From assembly GCF_016859285.1 (NCBI RefSeq), contig NC_053421.1:5771600-5835599 (forward strand): a stretch of 64,000 nucleotides of DNA, written 5' to 3'. Below the pieces are notes generated by a model. It saw nothing but the letters and a program-made list of their open reading frames with translations. It did no database searches and was not told the origin of the DNA. The stretch comes from Xiphias gladius. Taxonomy: Eukaryota; Chordata; Actinopteri; Istiophoriformes; Xiphiidae. Shown here one piece after another: positions 38,301-50,434 of this stretch (position 1 is the first letter of the stretch; every line of letters begins with the position of its first letter). A program made the translations under genes and the position numbers.

Positions 38301-41300
38301 CCAAATAATTATTGGTACCACTTTTTGTTGACGTTGCATCATTACATTTTTTGATAACTTGCAAATTTCAGTGCGAAGACAAGCATCACCTTTTCCAATG
38401 TTTGCCTTATAACCCTGCCAAATATTATACACCGAATATATCTTAATGTGTACAACAGCTAGTATTAGAATACGTGAAAAGGTCCTGTTTCAATACTACA
38501 TAAGGCCGTAAGATAGGCTGTAGCTCACGAGAATGGATATTTTGACAGTGTTTTACCAAGTTAAACCAAACTTACTACTACTACTGTAGGGTGGAAAAAA
38601 AAAAAAAAATTGTTCCAAAAATGCAATGTCCTGGCAGAAACGAAGAGATAATAAAGTAAAATTCAATCAAATAAAAGCACTTTCCATGCTACCTACCAGT
38701 GGGACCCAGAAAGCCATGCCCCAGCCTTTAGGAAGCAACACGTCCCATCCAGCACCCCAGGAGCTCATCTCATGTCCCACCTGCTTGCCGGGCTGGTGAA
38801 TCAGCAGGATGGGGACTCGGCCCTGAAGGGGAGTGGGGCTCAGCCTGGAGCCCGGCACCAGCACCTGACTCCTCATACGGTTCAACTCCTGTGGCAAAAA
38901 ACAGAAATTGCTAGAGGTTAGACTAACATCTAAGCTTATCTGTGCTTTCAGAAATAGAGCTGTAGGCATTTAAAAAAAAAAAAAAGACAATAACCATTAG
39001 TGGAAATGACTGTATGAAATTTCTGGTAGAAAGAAAATGATAAGCTACCTGCTCTGAAATCTTGTTATCAGTGACGTTGTCCCGCACGGACTGCTCCCAC
39101 AGGAAACTCTGACAGCAGTGTGCTGGTACTCCTTGCAGCATCAGCTCCCTCCTCTTCTCCTCGTCCGCCCCTGGAAGAACCACACGGCACAGACACATGG
39201 CACGCTCCTGTATGACCAGCTTCACTCACTAGCATCAGTGACATACGCAGCTCTCTACGTCTGATTTATAACCCAAAATCTGGTGACCTGATCACTGATT
39301 AATAGAGTTCATTCAGCTGTGCAAACAGGAACGTTATGAAACAGTCGCCTATTTTCATATTATTTTTATATGATGCAACTTCACTTATGCGGGTTTGGTG
39401 ATTCTTAGCCTGAAAGGATAGTTTTGCTCAGCAAAATTGCATACTGTAAATGCCGAATGGAACGCAGCAAAAAATCTGCCACTTTTACTGGTTTCACAAT
39501 GGTAATATGTAGCCTTTGGTGTTCAACCATCAAGTTATGCTTCAGTGCATCAATATAAAGAATCTATATGACTTCAAGACTTTCAAATCCTACTGAAGAT
39601 TTGTTATTACATTACAGAGCATCAGGACAATTTATGTAGTAAGTGATTCTAATCATTTTTTAGATTCGATACTGCAGCTCTTGGAAAAGACCTGTTAAAA
39701 GGCTTTACTCAAAAACAGACAACAGATCAAAATCAACAGATAGCCCAATAACCTCCAAGATCTCCAAGGCCTGGATCTCCATTCAAGTGAAGAATAAACA
39801 CAGAGTATGATTTACGAGCACTACTGGCTTCTGAGTCTGCTCAGGCTGAGGGAAAGCATGAAGTTGTTGTTGTTGCCATAAGCAGATCTGTTGAAAAATA
39901 TTCAGTCTCACTGCATCTCATGAAACTAGTGACACCTTCCGCTGTTCTTCTGATCAGCAGAAAAACTGATGATGAACAAGAGCTTTGGTCAGAGTTTAAA
40001 AAAAAGGATCTGATGATTACATGTCACTATGACATGACTTGAAGAATAATCTTGGTTATTTTAGGCCTGGGCTTTATTATCCTCACCATTATGGCTGCAG
40101 ATGCAGATCAAGGTCCTTGCAATACTAACACAAAAAAAAAATTAGTATCTTATATTTGCTTATGGTTGCTTTTAAATTCATGTAAGATTTTGGATAAGGG
40201 TATTCCAGTTAGTAAAATACATAATAAATCAATACATGCCTTTCAAGGGGGAAGTGATTAAATCCTGTTCCTCCAACCCACACACTTACTACAATGTGAA
40301 CACAGACAATCCTGCCTCTGGTATTATCACTGAAATGAAATTTTCCGTGCATTATGGGTTTGAGAGGATTTTTTTCTCCCTAAACTTATTGTAAACCAGA
40401 GATGTGCAAACTGCGAAAAGCTCTACAGTGATGGGATTGACAAAATTTTCTTTTATCTTCAGAGTATCTCCTCATAGCCAGTGAATCAGCTGTTGTCAGT
40501 CACTGAGGGTGTGTTTGGAGTACAGGGTCCTGCCAGGATTCGAACCTGGAACATCTGCATGGCCAGGCAGAGGCCCCCTGGAGCACAGAACCAGATGTGT
40601 ACTCACTGAAACAACCCCAGGACCAGACCCAACAGACTGATTCGGTGCTCAACTATACATATGTCTTATTTAATAGAATATTAGGTCCATCTGCACACTG
40701 CATGACGTACAAGGCCGCATTAGGAAACAGAGTATAACAACAACTATTGAATGACTGAAATCTGGGGAAGTAATCTATGGTTTTCATGCCCCTATAATCA
40801 TCTGTATTTGTAAACCAACTGCCCGCTCTTCTGCCGGTTTGGTAGGTCAGATTTTACCTTGTGTCTGCTTTACACAGGGCAAAGCTTTAACCTTCTTTGT
40901 AGGTAAAGTCAGCCTAGGGTCATCTACAGCCAGGCCTAGCACTGTGCCTGAGGGGAGCTCTCCAGTTGAATAGATATCTGGATGAAGGAAAACATTCATT
41001 GTTAGATAAACATTCATAACAGACGACAAACAGTAACAATATAAATTATTTCACACTGAAAAATATAAATAAACCTTTTAGTATGTCAAAGACATCCGAT
41101 TGTTGTCGATGCAGATTCATCTTGCTCTCGTCTTTGCAGTGCTCAGGCCACCAGAGGGAGGATGGCTGGGATTTATTCATTTCCTTAAAAACAGAAGAAA
41201 GAAATACACGGTTATTCAGTGTGAAAGGCAAATAGACCTCAGAGGCTCTTTTCTTTTTCATGTTGATAACATTGTAATCCTTACATCACAGTCTGTAGCT

Positions 41301-44300
41301 GCTTCCAAAGTTTCAGCCAGAACAGAATGGGACTGTGGTCCAATCAGGCGATAGCGTACAATCTCCATTGTGAGATCACTGCAACAGATCCACAAGTGAA
41401 ATACAAACACTGCAAATAAAACAATCACCACCATTTGCACTAAAAATGATCCATCCAAGCCATATGTTTACTCAGTTTGTATCGGAATCAAATCTGTATA
41501 CTCTACTAACTTTATAACGATTCCAGTTGAACTGGACCTCCATGTGACCGGGGTGCTGGGAGATCTAGTTCCATCCCCCAGGATCTTCTTGGCAGGAGGT
41601 CCACTGGCATTCTTATAGTTCCACTTTCTCTTGGTCCCGGGGATCTGTATGGCATCAGGGGTCTTGTCAGGTTTAAGTTCTGGTTCTGGGGTGGGAGCAA
41701 CCTCTGCAGGTGTTACCACAGGCACAACTGGAGAGACCACAGCCTCACAACACTGGCACACACCTTGTAATTCATGGAGAAGATCCTGGAAGGAGCATAC
41801 AGTATCTGGAGTTAGTTTTTTCTGACCTTGTCTCTCTATTGACTCATATCTACTGAAATTCAAACTTTCACCACAAAATTAATTTACATTTTTTTTGTCA
41901 CATCACTAAATGCTGTTTTTTTATTTTCAATAACACATAAGCTTTTGCATTAGTTAACAACAATCACCATTTAGAACTCTAAAACCCCTCATACCTGTTT
42001 ACTAGTGGGATGAGCCCAGATCCATAGCTGTCTGCGGGTTGAGCCCTGTATACGGGGTCTCCAGAGAAAGGTTACAGGGCCCAGAGGCTGCGAGGGGTAA
42101 TGTCCCGCTCTGTACACCACCACACTCCCCTGTCTCTGTCCTGATATACACAGTGCTGCAGCAAATGTAGGACCTGAAAAACACACACCAACATGCATAT
42201 TTTTCCCACCACCAAAACTAAACTAGACTATGTCAGACTGTGTGATTCAGTAAAGGCTCAAACAAGCTAAAACAGTTTCTCTGAAAGTTAAAAATGCAAC
42301 CCACTATCTGAACATCAAAAACCGAAGAGGAAGAATGCATGGGGGAAAAATATGCCAAATCTCCTGATATTTTTGAAGTGTTAGTAGGTAAAGGAATGTA
42401 CTTACCAGTTTCCTTGCTGGTCAGTTGTGACAGAGAAGCCAGCAGCTTGTCTTCCTCTCCCTGTAGCTCTATGCAGCAGTAGTACGAAAGGTCCTGAGGG
42501 GTCAGAACCAGAGGGTTTAGGATGATTTTAGTGGCACTGAAATCCCCTTCAATACAATCCTAAATTTCTGAAGTAAACGAAGCAAGAAATGTATTCCCAA
42601 TCTGTGTGGTCACCTGCAGCAAACAGTGGGTGCTCATGGCTCTGTAGCAGGGGCGGTAACATTTGTATGTGGGTCTGTCCCCGAGGCAGTAGCCCCACTT
42701 TTTAACCATGTGGAAGCGCTTGGCATGCCAAATGTGCGTTTCCAGCCATATGTTCTTCCTCTGACGGCGGTTGAACTCCAGCAGCAGGTTTCCATGCCGG
42801 CGGCGGGCCTTGCGGCTCTTGCTCTTTGCCTGTTCCTTCTTCTTTGAGCCAGCCTGGAGGCTCTTCTCCCGCTAGGAAGGGCCCAGAAATGTCACTGAAC
42901 ATGTCAGAGGTACTCAGAGAAGGAGAGTTTGTATATGAAACAAGAGACATAAAGTGTTAATTGAGACATTAAGATGCTAAACGTAAATGTGCCCTCAACT
43001 TTACCATTCTGTTGGCCACATCTCTCAGTCTGCGAGGGAGCCGCTTGGTGTTGTGGCTCATAGCCCGTCTCCTCATGTGTTTTGGCAGGGCCCCGAATAC
43101 ATGGCAGCTCCCCGTTGTCTTGGTGACGGCTTTCAACATGGCATTCACCTCTGCTGCCCTGGCCCTAGCGAAAGCACCAGCTGGGTAGGATCGTAGTTGG
43201 AGAGAGGGGTGAGGACACTGAATGTTATTTGTCATTCATCTGATGGTTACATTGCATTTGCAGTTCATAAGCGAATATCATAATTAGTTTCTTCCATGTT
43301 GCGACTTGAAGTAGAGGACAGAAAAAAAACAGCAAAACTGCATCGCATGAAAGCAGTGGATCCAAAACTAAACCATTATGCTCATCATTTTCTACGGCCT
43401 GCAGTATAATAAATGATAAAAGATAGCTATCAGGTCACTGGACAGTTGCACCAGGTAGTGATGTCATTATGCGATCTTCCTGCAAAAAACATCTCAGTAT
43501 GCAGTCCAGCATGCAGAAGCAGGACAATGTCTTTACCAGAGATGTACTTGGGCATCTCTTTGCTGTAGCCTCCGCCATCTTTCTGGTGTCCACGGACCCA
43601 TCCTCTCCGGTGGTGAAGGCTCTTCGGCCTCTCTGTAGATGAATGGATGTCAGATGGACCATCACCAGCATCTCCACCTTTGGGAAGATCAGCAGCTTGT
43701 CAATTCAGGGCCATTGCGGGTAAAAATGAGAATGCGTCCAACACTGGATTACCAACCGGGCATAATAGACTACCGCCCTGGGGCTCCAAACCCTCAGGGG
43801 TTGTTATCTCTATGGCGATTACGTTGTGGTTGAACAAATAGAAATTTGTTTGCAAATAATGAATAATAAAAGTGGAAATGGTAGGGGTCTTCCGGTGGCT
43901 CCTGGACTGTATGTTTACATGATCTTGTGGCCTCGTCTTTAAGATAACCCTTTAATATTCCTCTTGACATCACGACAAAAGTTTTTGCACATTCCTCAAC
44001 AAATATGTGCCCAATTATATTATTTCATGGGAACTGGCACAAACTAAACCTGGGGTTGGGTAGTTTTACAGCATGGTATTTTTTGCCCAGGGGCCCCATA
44101 GCGAGTTAATCCGGCCCTGAATGTGACACATAGCATTGTTATCCTTTACATACACTTTTGCTTGCCCTGCCTGCACAGGGAGGTCTGGATACGTTGAAGG
44201 ACAGTAACCTTGGAATGGACATGGACTGAGTGTCCCGCATACAATACGTGGCGTTGCTGTTGATGACCTGTACTCTCAACCTCTAACAACCCTCTGCTGG

Positions 44301-44655
44301 ATCTGATTAAATCCCCGAGACGTGCAGAGTCAGTGACGGACCGGATGCAGACCCAGATTTGCTGACCCCGTGAAACGCTGACCATGCTGCAGCTGCAGCA
44401 GCAGCAGCAGCAGCAGGAGGAGGAGGAGACGAGGCCGTAGAGAGAATGAGTAGCAGTGAGAAGGGCACAGACGGCATCACATGAGCAAAAGCACAGGCAA
44501 TAACACATGAACAGAGAGGGCAGAGTACCGGTGACCGGGGTGTCTCCTCCGTTCTGTGTGCTGCCCTCCACGTTCAGGGGAGACGCCGGGTACTGCACAC
44601 TGGCGGGCTGGTTTCTCATCTTCTTCTCCCGCATCTTCACTTTAGCGGTAGACAT
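35345..44655 (-). CDS. pop1: Ribonuclease P/MRP protein subunit POP1
   Basis: Largest protein of RNase P and RNase MRP; it scaffolds the catalytic RNA for tRNA 5' maturation and rRNA processing in the nucleus and nucleolus. Fifteen exons, in transcript order: 44655-44529, 43632-43537, 43180-43005, 42871-42614, 42493-42406, 42173-41995, 41785-41511, 41378-41285, 41183-41075, 40977-40858, 39170-39049, 38888-38697, 37825-37671, 36978-36742, 36044-35345. They total 2928 bases, 975 residues (human 1024), with all phases consistent. Landmarks: [10 protein letters not shown] near the N-terminus; [17 protein letters not shown] (about 106-122); the Arg-rich core [20 protein letters not shown] (about 164-183); the POPLD block [12 protein letters not shown] (about 601-612); PAKRTNYIK; a basic nuclear-localisation-like stretch [12 protein letters not shown] in the last exon; and the conserved end [11 protein letters not shown]. 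Head-to-head with rida. Assignment is very secure. Confidence 0.97.
37594..37617. repeat. (ATC)n trinucleotide repeat
   Basis: Eight ATC units just outside pop1 exon 13, inside the intron between exons 13 and 14. They give a poly-Asp open frame that is not coding. Confidence 0.9.
39171..40857 (-). other. pop1: pop1 intron 10 (1.7 kb)
   Basis: The longest pop1 intron. It contains the tRNA-like sequence at 40526-40592; nothing else was recognised. Confidence 0.6.
40526..40592 (-). ncRNA. tRNA-like cloverleaf in pop1 intron 10
   Basis: On the minus strand 67 bases fold completely as a cloverleaf. The acceptor stem is GGTTCTG with CAGGACC (7 of 7, one G-U). The D stem is GCTC with GGGC (4 of 4, one G-U) around CAGG, and the anticodon stem is TCTGC with GCAGA (5 of 5) around an 8-base loop CTGGCCAT. 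The variable loop is TGTT. The T stem is CCAGG with CCTGG around the canonical TTCGAAT. The B box GGTTCGAATCC is perfect; the A box is weak. The short D arm and 8-base anticodon loop argue against a normal decoding tRNA, and there is no nearby T-run terminator. It could be a decayed tRNA, a tRNA-derived repeat, or a tRNA-like RNA processed by RNase P. No matching tRNA was recognised. Confidence 0.35.
44395..44429. repeat. (GCA)n-(GGA)n triplet repeat
   Basis: About seven GCA units followed by AGG units within pop1 intron 1. On the minus strand they give a poly-Cys/Ser frame, which is not coding. Confidence 0.9.
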
Positions 44656-45333
44656 TTTCTACGGAAGACAAGGAGGCACGTTTGAGACGCCGGCTGACAA
44701 GACTTGTTGTCTGCTAAACGAGAAGCTGGCACTCCGGGCAGCTACTCGACGTGCCACCGCGTCTGCTGCCAGCGTCACCTAGCTAACCACGTTACATTAC
44801 TAGGCGTAAAGCCGAGGTGTCTGGCTTAACAACAACACGAATGAAACATATCTTAACATTAAGCGCAGAATAGCTACATCGGACTCGTTCACCTTCACAC
44901 TCCCCAGTATGACCGTGCGGCAGAGGCTCTGTTCCAAACGCAGGCGTCCTCTCTATATCTAACGGTTAGCTACCATGTGATTCTCCATCATGCTGGTGGA
45001 CTCATGTTTGCTTCCGGGTATGTGGTGTTCATGGGATTTGTAGTGTATCGGCGCAACGAAAAAGTCATGATAATCTCAAAATACTTTCTTTTGAGGTTAT
45101 GCCCTGTTTTCTTATGTTTTATTCAAGATGGGAGTATGGAATGTTTCTGTACACCTGCACAATTACTAAAGGGACAAATAAGAAAACATTTTTCGCGCGT
45201 CTAAAACGTCCCTTACGGTAAAGCAGCTCTGACGTTCCTATGGCATCCACGCGCTCCTCTCTCCTCGCGCAGCTCGCTGTCACACGGCTACAGCGCTTTT
45301 CTCATTCACTTGTCCTGACATATTCCCCGTAAC
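44656..45333. promoter_or_regulatory. Bidirectional promoter between pop1 and rida
   Basis: The two start codons are 678 bases apart and face away from each other, so both promoters and 5' UTRs share this stretch. It contains an ETS-type CTTCCGGG (45011-45018) and, at 45033-45044, the minus-strand sequence ACTACAAATCCC, close to the ACTACAATTCCC element of ZNF143-type housekeeping promoters. No TATA box was evident, and the right half is CpG-containing. The head-to-head arrangement is also that of human RIDA and POP1. The motif roles are inference. Confidence 0.7.
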
Positions 45334-48300
45334 ATGGCTGCATTGATCAGGAGGATTATCGGCACAACGAAGGCTCCTGCTGCCATCGGCCCGTACAGGT
45401 GAGAGGAAGCTCTGTGAGGTGGGACCGCCCGCCCGAAAAGCACAAACGGTCCGGCCACACGGCTGACGCGGTAGCAGTCGAAGCAACATGTCAGAAGCAA
45501 CGGCTGGTGTCTAAAATGTTGGGAGAGTCACGACCACTGACTATTTCCCTCGACGTGCTCACGCAGTTGCGTTTAATTGTTCACTGTTCTGCTCGGGACT
45601 CGTGGCTGGAGGTGGAGCAGTAGTCACTCAGTGAGCTGTGCCTTTAGGACCAAAGTGCAGGTTTTTGGATTCCACTTTACACTTTGTAAACTCTTGAAAA
45701 GATTAACTATTAAGAATACCAGCAAACTCATATCTTTGTGTCTACAGTTCCCCCCTTATCAAGTTATTATGGCAATGCATTGTAATGTTTGGTCAACTCT
45801 GTGTGAACACCGGTAGACGGCATTTTACATATTTATCGTTTACTACATGGACTCTGGGAGTTGATACCTAAGTAGAAAAAGCAAATACCCTTATTGTCAC
45901 GTAGAATAGTTATAATACAAAGTTAAATACAAACCGGATTTCCGGCAGTTTTGGTCAATTCAGAAATGCGCCAACTTTTCAGAACTTTCGGCCTGTTCTC
46001 CACCTGTGGCAATGCAGAAGACTAGGACTGACGAGAGAGGACTGGAGAACTCTCTGTCTGAAACCAGCCTCTGGTCTGACGGAGACAGGTCTGTGCTCCT
46101 GTTTGTGTGTCTCCCAGCCAAGCAGTGGTGGTGGAGAGGACGATGTACATCTCAGGACAGCTGGGGATGGATCCTGCCAGTGGGCAGTTGGTGGAAGGTG
46201 GCGTCCAGGCTCAGACCAGACAGGTGACCCTTCACAAAACCAACCGGGAGCAGTGCAAAAGGGGAAACTGTCCAACGTATCATTAGATGTTTCTAATGTA
46301 GTAGTCTGCTGCAATGATGAGTATAATGTGGTTGCTTGTTACTTCCCTTTTGCATTTCCAATCCATTCAGATGGTGCCACAATAAGAATAAATGCAGTGT
46401 ATAATTTGAATTTTTTATTGAAAGTAAATTCATTTGATCCTTGCTTCCTCTTTATAGCGTTTCCATTTTCTATCAGCTCGTCTCATAAATTAGCAGATGA
46501 AAGTAAAGGACTTAAGAACAGGGCACCTATATTAAAAACTTTTTTCCCCCAGGCTCTTGTAAATATGGGTGAAATCCTTAAAGCTGCTGGGTGCGGTTAC
46601 GAGAATGGTGAGAGAAACTTTACTCTCTGCATAGTTTTGCATTTTGAACAGATGACCTAGAAGACCACTTGTGGGAAAAGTCTCATCTTTTTTTGCACAC
46701 CTAATCATTTTGTCATTGTTTCCTGCAGTTGTCAAAACCACAGTGCTCTTAGCTGACATGAACGACTTCACTAATGTCAACGATGTTTACAAGCAGTGTA
46801 AGTACGATGGATGTACTTAATACAATGATTTCCTCTTTGGGGTTTTTCACTGCTGCCGTGTCGGTCACGATAGGCAAAGGTTCATCACTGGGTTTTGCCA
46901 CTGGGTGTCAGCACAATGCAGATAACCTGCATTAACCAGGTTTTCCTAATTGTTGCGGATTAGGTGACTTTCATTTGGTTGGCTTTTATACACACAGACC
47001 CTTCCTGATCATTGCCTTTGTACATACTGGCCTTATTATTACTCAGAGTCTGAAGGATTACTCGTTTAATTCATTTTTCTAGTTGCTTATCTACGATTAC
47101 ATAAACCTTAATTTTCTCTATAGAAAAGAAATAAATCTATTTATGAGCACTATATTTTTCAGGATGCATCTTTCAGATAATTATCCTTGTGTTTTTTTTA
47201 AATCCAGATTGTATGCACAGAAGTAGGAAAGGGATGTTCAGAAAACGGCTAATTTTAAGAAATCCTTTAACTCCAATTACAAAAGCTACATGGGAACCCA
47301 GAAATATTATTCAACATGGAAAGAATATGATGTTGATCTAATGCACCGGATTCTTTTCAGTGCAGTTTTAAGTAGTTTTGTACTGTTTGGCCTTCAAAAA
47401 AGATCCAGGTGTAGTGGTAGTGTTTATGTACCGTGTGTTTTAGTACTACTCTGGCAAACTCATGTGTTGTTCAAGCTGTTAATCTCCTGGCCCTGCACTG
47501 GTGTCACAGCTGTCTACAGTTTTGAGTGGCTTCGAGAAGTGTTAAGTCATTTATAGCTGTTCAAACTGCATTTCCAGCTAGAAAATTAGCACAGGAAAAT
47601 CTTAGTTACAACCCCCCCCATTTTTCTCTCTGTGCATCTTTTGGTTTTTAAAGACCGCAAACAACCATACAGGTGTTTTCACTTACTCCACTCGGGTTGA
47701 AGTTGGGGGGAGTTACATGAGACCGCCAAACTTCATGAACCAATAAGAATGGCAAAGCTATAAATTCTCCCACCCAAACAGGCTGAGCAAAACAAGTAGA
47801 GGGATCAGAGACACTCTTATCAAGACTGGTCTGCACATGTCTTCACAGTCCACTGAAAAGAGCTAATTTAACCAAAATAAGTGAACACACCTGTGTGGGT
47901 GTATCAAGGGTGTGCAGGACCTTTAAGAACTTTTTTTTTTTTTTGCTTTATTCCACTACATTTCCCAGAAATCTCTTGTCCATCGTGTGTCCAATAATAA
48001 GGTTATTTTATGTTTTTCTGTTGATGAAATTTGAGCTTCCAAATTCCAGTGACCTAACAATTGCATACGGTATTTATGTATTTATTGTATAGTATTATGG
48101 AGTAAGCGTGACAGTGTACTGTGTTTGCAGAGAAATCGGTGGATATTTCTGTTTTGTGCCAATAGGAAACTTCAGAGAAAAGAAGTCATTATGTTTTTGC
48201 TTGTTTGTTCACCGATGCGGGTTTCACCCACCCTGTTAGTGTTACCCAAAAAACACATAACGTCCAGTGTACAAGAGGATTTCTTTTTTAATCAAAACCC

Positions 48301-48961
48301 ACCTCACCCAGTATATTTAGAACAACCCATGCAAAAGCCTTCATAAACTGGATATAGGTTTAGTAACAAAAGCTCCTATGACAGCAGACATGATGACATG
48401 TCTTTGCAGGAGAAGCACAGGTTGAACTCATGAGGCTGATGATTGTTTGTCCAGACTGACTGGGACAATGGAGCGGCACACCTGAATTAGTTACACCTGT
48501 GCTTTCCTTCCTGTGGCGGTCAAACTGTCTGCCGTGAAAAAACCTTTGTTTTATATCGGTCAGCAAGAGAAAGTGGCAAAGTAAACAATTCGTATTAACA
48601 TGTTGCTGATTAGAACTTCAACCCAGTGGTGGACGACACTGACTTGGCCAGCTAGTGAAAGCCGAAGATCGGCCTCATGTTTCACTGAACGTCAACACGT
48701 TTAAATGTGTCTATTGTATCCTCATGCCATTTAATGCGCTGCTTTCTCCAGTCTTCAGCACTAACTACCCCGCCAGAGCTGCCTACCAGGTTGCTGCTCT
48801 TCCCCGAGTATGTATGTTTTGAAGACCCTCTGCTCTTTTCCATTGATTCTGTTGTGGATTTAACCAAACTGAAAGCTGTGTTCTCTCTCTGGTTCTCTTT
48901 GTAGGGTGGACTGGTTGAGATCGAAGCAGTTGCTGTTTTGGGCCCTCTGACCGATGTTTAA
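45334..48961 (+). CDS. rida: 2-iminobutanoate/2-iminopropanoate deaminase (reactive intermediate imine deaminase A)
   Basis: RidA/YjgF/UK114-family enzyme. It hydrolyses reactive enamine/imine intermediates released by PLP enzymes to the keto acid plus ammonia, as a homotrimer in cytosol and mitochondria. Six exons: 45334-45398, 46118-46223, 46553-46607, 46729-46797, 48752-48807, 48905-48961. They total 408 bases, 135 residues (human 137), with all phases consistent. Landmarks: LIRRIIGTTKAPAAIGPY at the start, MYISGQLGMDPASGQLVEGG (about 31-50), NMGEILKAAGC (about 61-71), the family signature with Arg107 in NYPARAAYQVAALP (about 103-116), and IEAVAVLGPL near the end. Arg107 is the substrate-carboxylate-binding arginine of the family. 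Divergently transcribed from pop1. Intron 4 is 2 kb and without recognised features. Very secure. Confidence 0.97.
46798..48751 (+). other. rida: rida intron 4
   Basis: Two kilobases of intron in which I see no exon, repeat unit or RNA gene beyond short homopolymer runs. Confidence 0.55.
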
Positions 48962-48982
48962 TAACAAGAACATCTGTCAAAG

Positions 48983-48988
48983 AATAAA
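48983..48988 (+). promoter_or_regulatory. rida: rida polyadenylation signal
   Basis: AATAAA only 22 bases after the rida stop codon, predicting a very short 3' UTR. Confidence 0.65.
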
Positions 48989-50428
48989 AACTGGAGAGCC
49001 AGTGATCACTGAAAAATATATGTGCCTTGTTTTGTAGACCAAGCAAGAACTGATAAAACATAATTCCTGAATAGTACTAATGATATTTATCATAGGTGGA
49101 TCATCTTTTAAAGTGATTTATGTGTTGCAGCGCTGTCACAAATACCTCGCAGATTAACAGCAGTCAGGCTCAGAACACTTTCTCCTGTCTCATTAACATT
49201 GAATAAGCAAGTTTGGTGACAATACTGCATTTCTAATTCCTTCTGTTCACATTTGACCTCCAGTACCTGATCCAATAGTAACTAAGCTTGTTTAGTGTAT
49301 TGCATTGCTCTACCAGCCTGTGTTTTCACGAGTCGTACCAATGATAGTGTATCCTCTTTCATTATGCCAGATGATGGATGATCAAATGTAACTCAATCTT
49401 AAATGTTTTTAATTTGGTTTAATGGTGACTAGCACCTTTCATCTGAGTGAAACCACTTGTTGATCATCACTGTAAACTTTTTTTTTTTTTTTTTTTTTCC
49501 ATTTTCATCACTTGATGATTGGTCCTTATATCAGTTGTTATATATTGGATATTTGTTGAAGCCCCCAGGGTTGTAAAGGATGGAAAACCATTTATACATG
49601 AGGACAGTATGGGTTATGTCCCAGAACATGGTTTAAAATAGTTGACATATTTCCTTCTCTAACCATTGTTCTAATCCTGTTTAACATTCACTGTCAGCAT
49701 AGGGAGTTCATCAAAGACATTATTTCATTCTCTTGGCTTAAAATTAAACTCAACTGAAAAATTATTCTCAAAGGAAGACTAACATAATGTCCGCATATAG
49801 TACAGTCTGTTAATAGGTGTGTTGCATCATGTCCAATATGGGTAAAAGAGAAGCTGAGGCAGCTTTTATGCAAAGTATTCATTCATTTTAAATGAGGTGT
49901 TCATGCCTGGGCACGTTTTGTGCACATAATATCATTACTGAATTGAACTGCAGGGACTACTTTCCCAGCTTCTGTGAGGGAGATGAGACTGTGCTCAGCA
50001 AAAAAAAAAAAAAATTTTAATCATAGTGTGGTGGATTGACCTGTAGTCGTTCAACTGAAATAGTTCTAAAATTAATCTTCATCAGTTATGTTAATATTTT
50101 ACCTTAAGAAGTTATGGATCTAAAGGCCATCTGATGAAAAACAACCCTTTAAAAGGTCAGTGCTGTGCCTTTGAATAATGAAAGTGGCCAACTGTTACTT
50201 GAGGAAATAAGTAAAATTTGTTCGTTTAGCACGTTTCACAGACATAAGTCAAAGTGCTTCACAAGACCATTATATAACATTCAACAAGTTAAGTGTCTGT
50301 GTTTGTGATGTTTTAAGTCCGATGGTATTTTAAGTATAAAACATGTATTGGGGTATTGGAAACACATACAATAAAACACAGTCCCGTTTCAGCTAAAAAA
50401 AAAAAGCACATGCGTTAGTGAGTAAAAC

Positions 50429-50434
50429 TTTATT
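50429..50434 (-). promoter_or_regulatory. erich5: Candidate erich5 polyadenylation signal
   Basis: AATAAA on the minus strand about 1.6 kb downstream of the proposed erich5 stop. A nearer AATAAA on the same strand lies near 50937. Which one is used is not decidable from sequence alone. Confidence 0.35.

Noticed and set aside
46103-46660. 185-codon plus-strand open frame over rida exons 2 and 3
   Set aside because: It is in the wrong frame through exon 2 and runs through the intron; the real rida exons are short and phase-matched.
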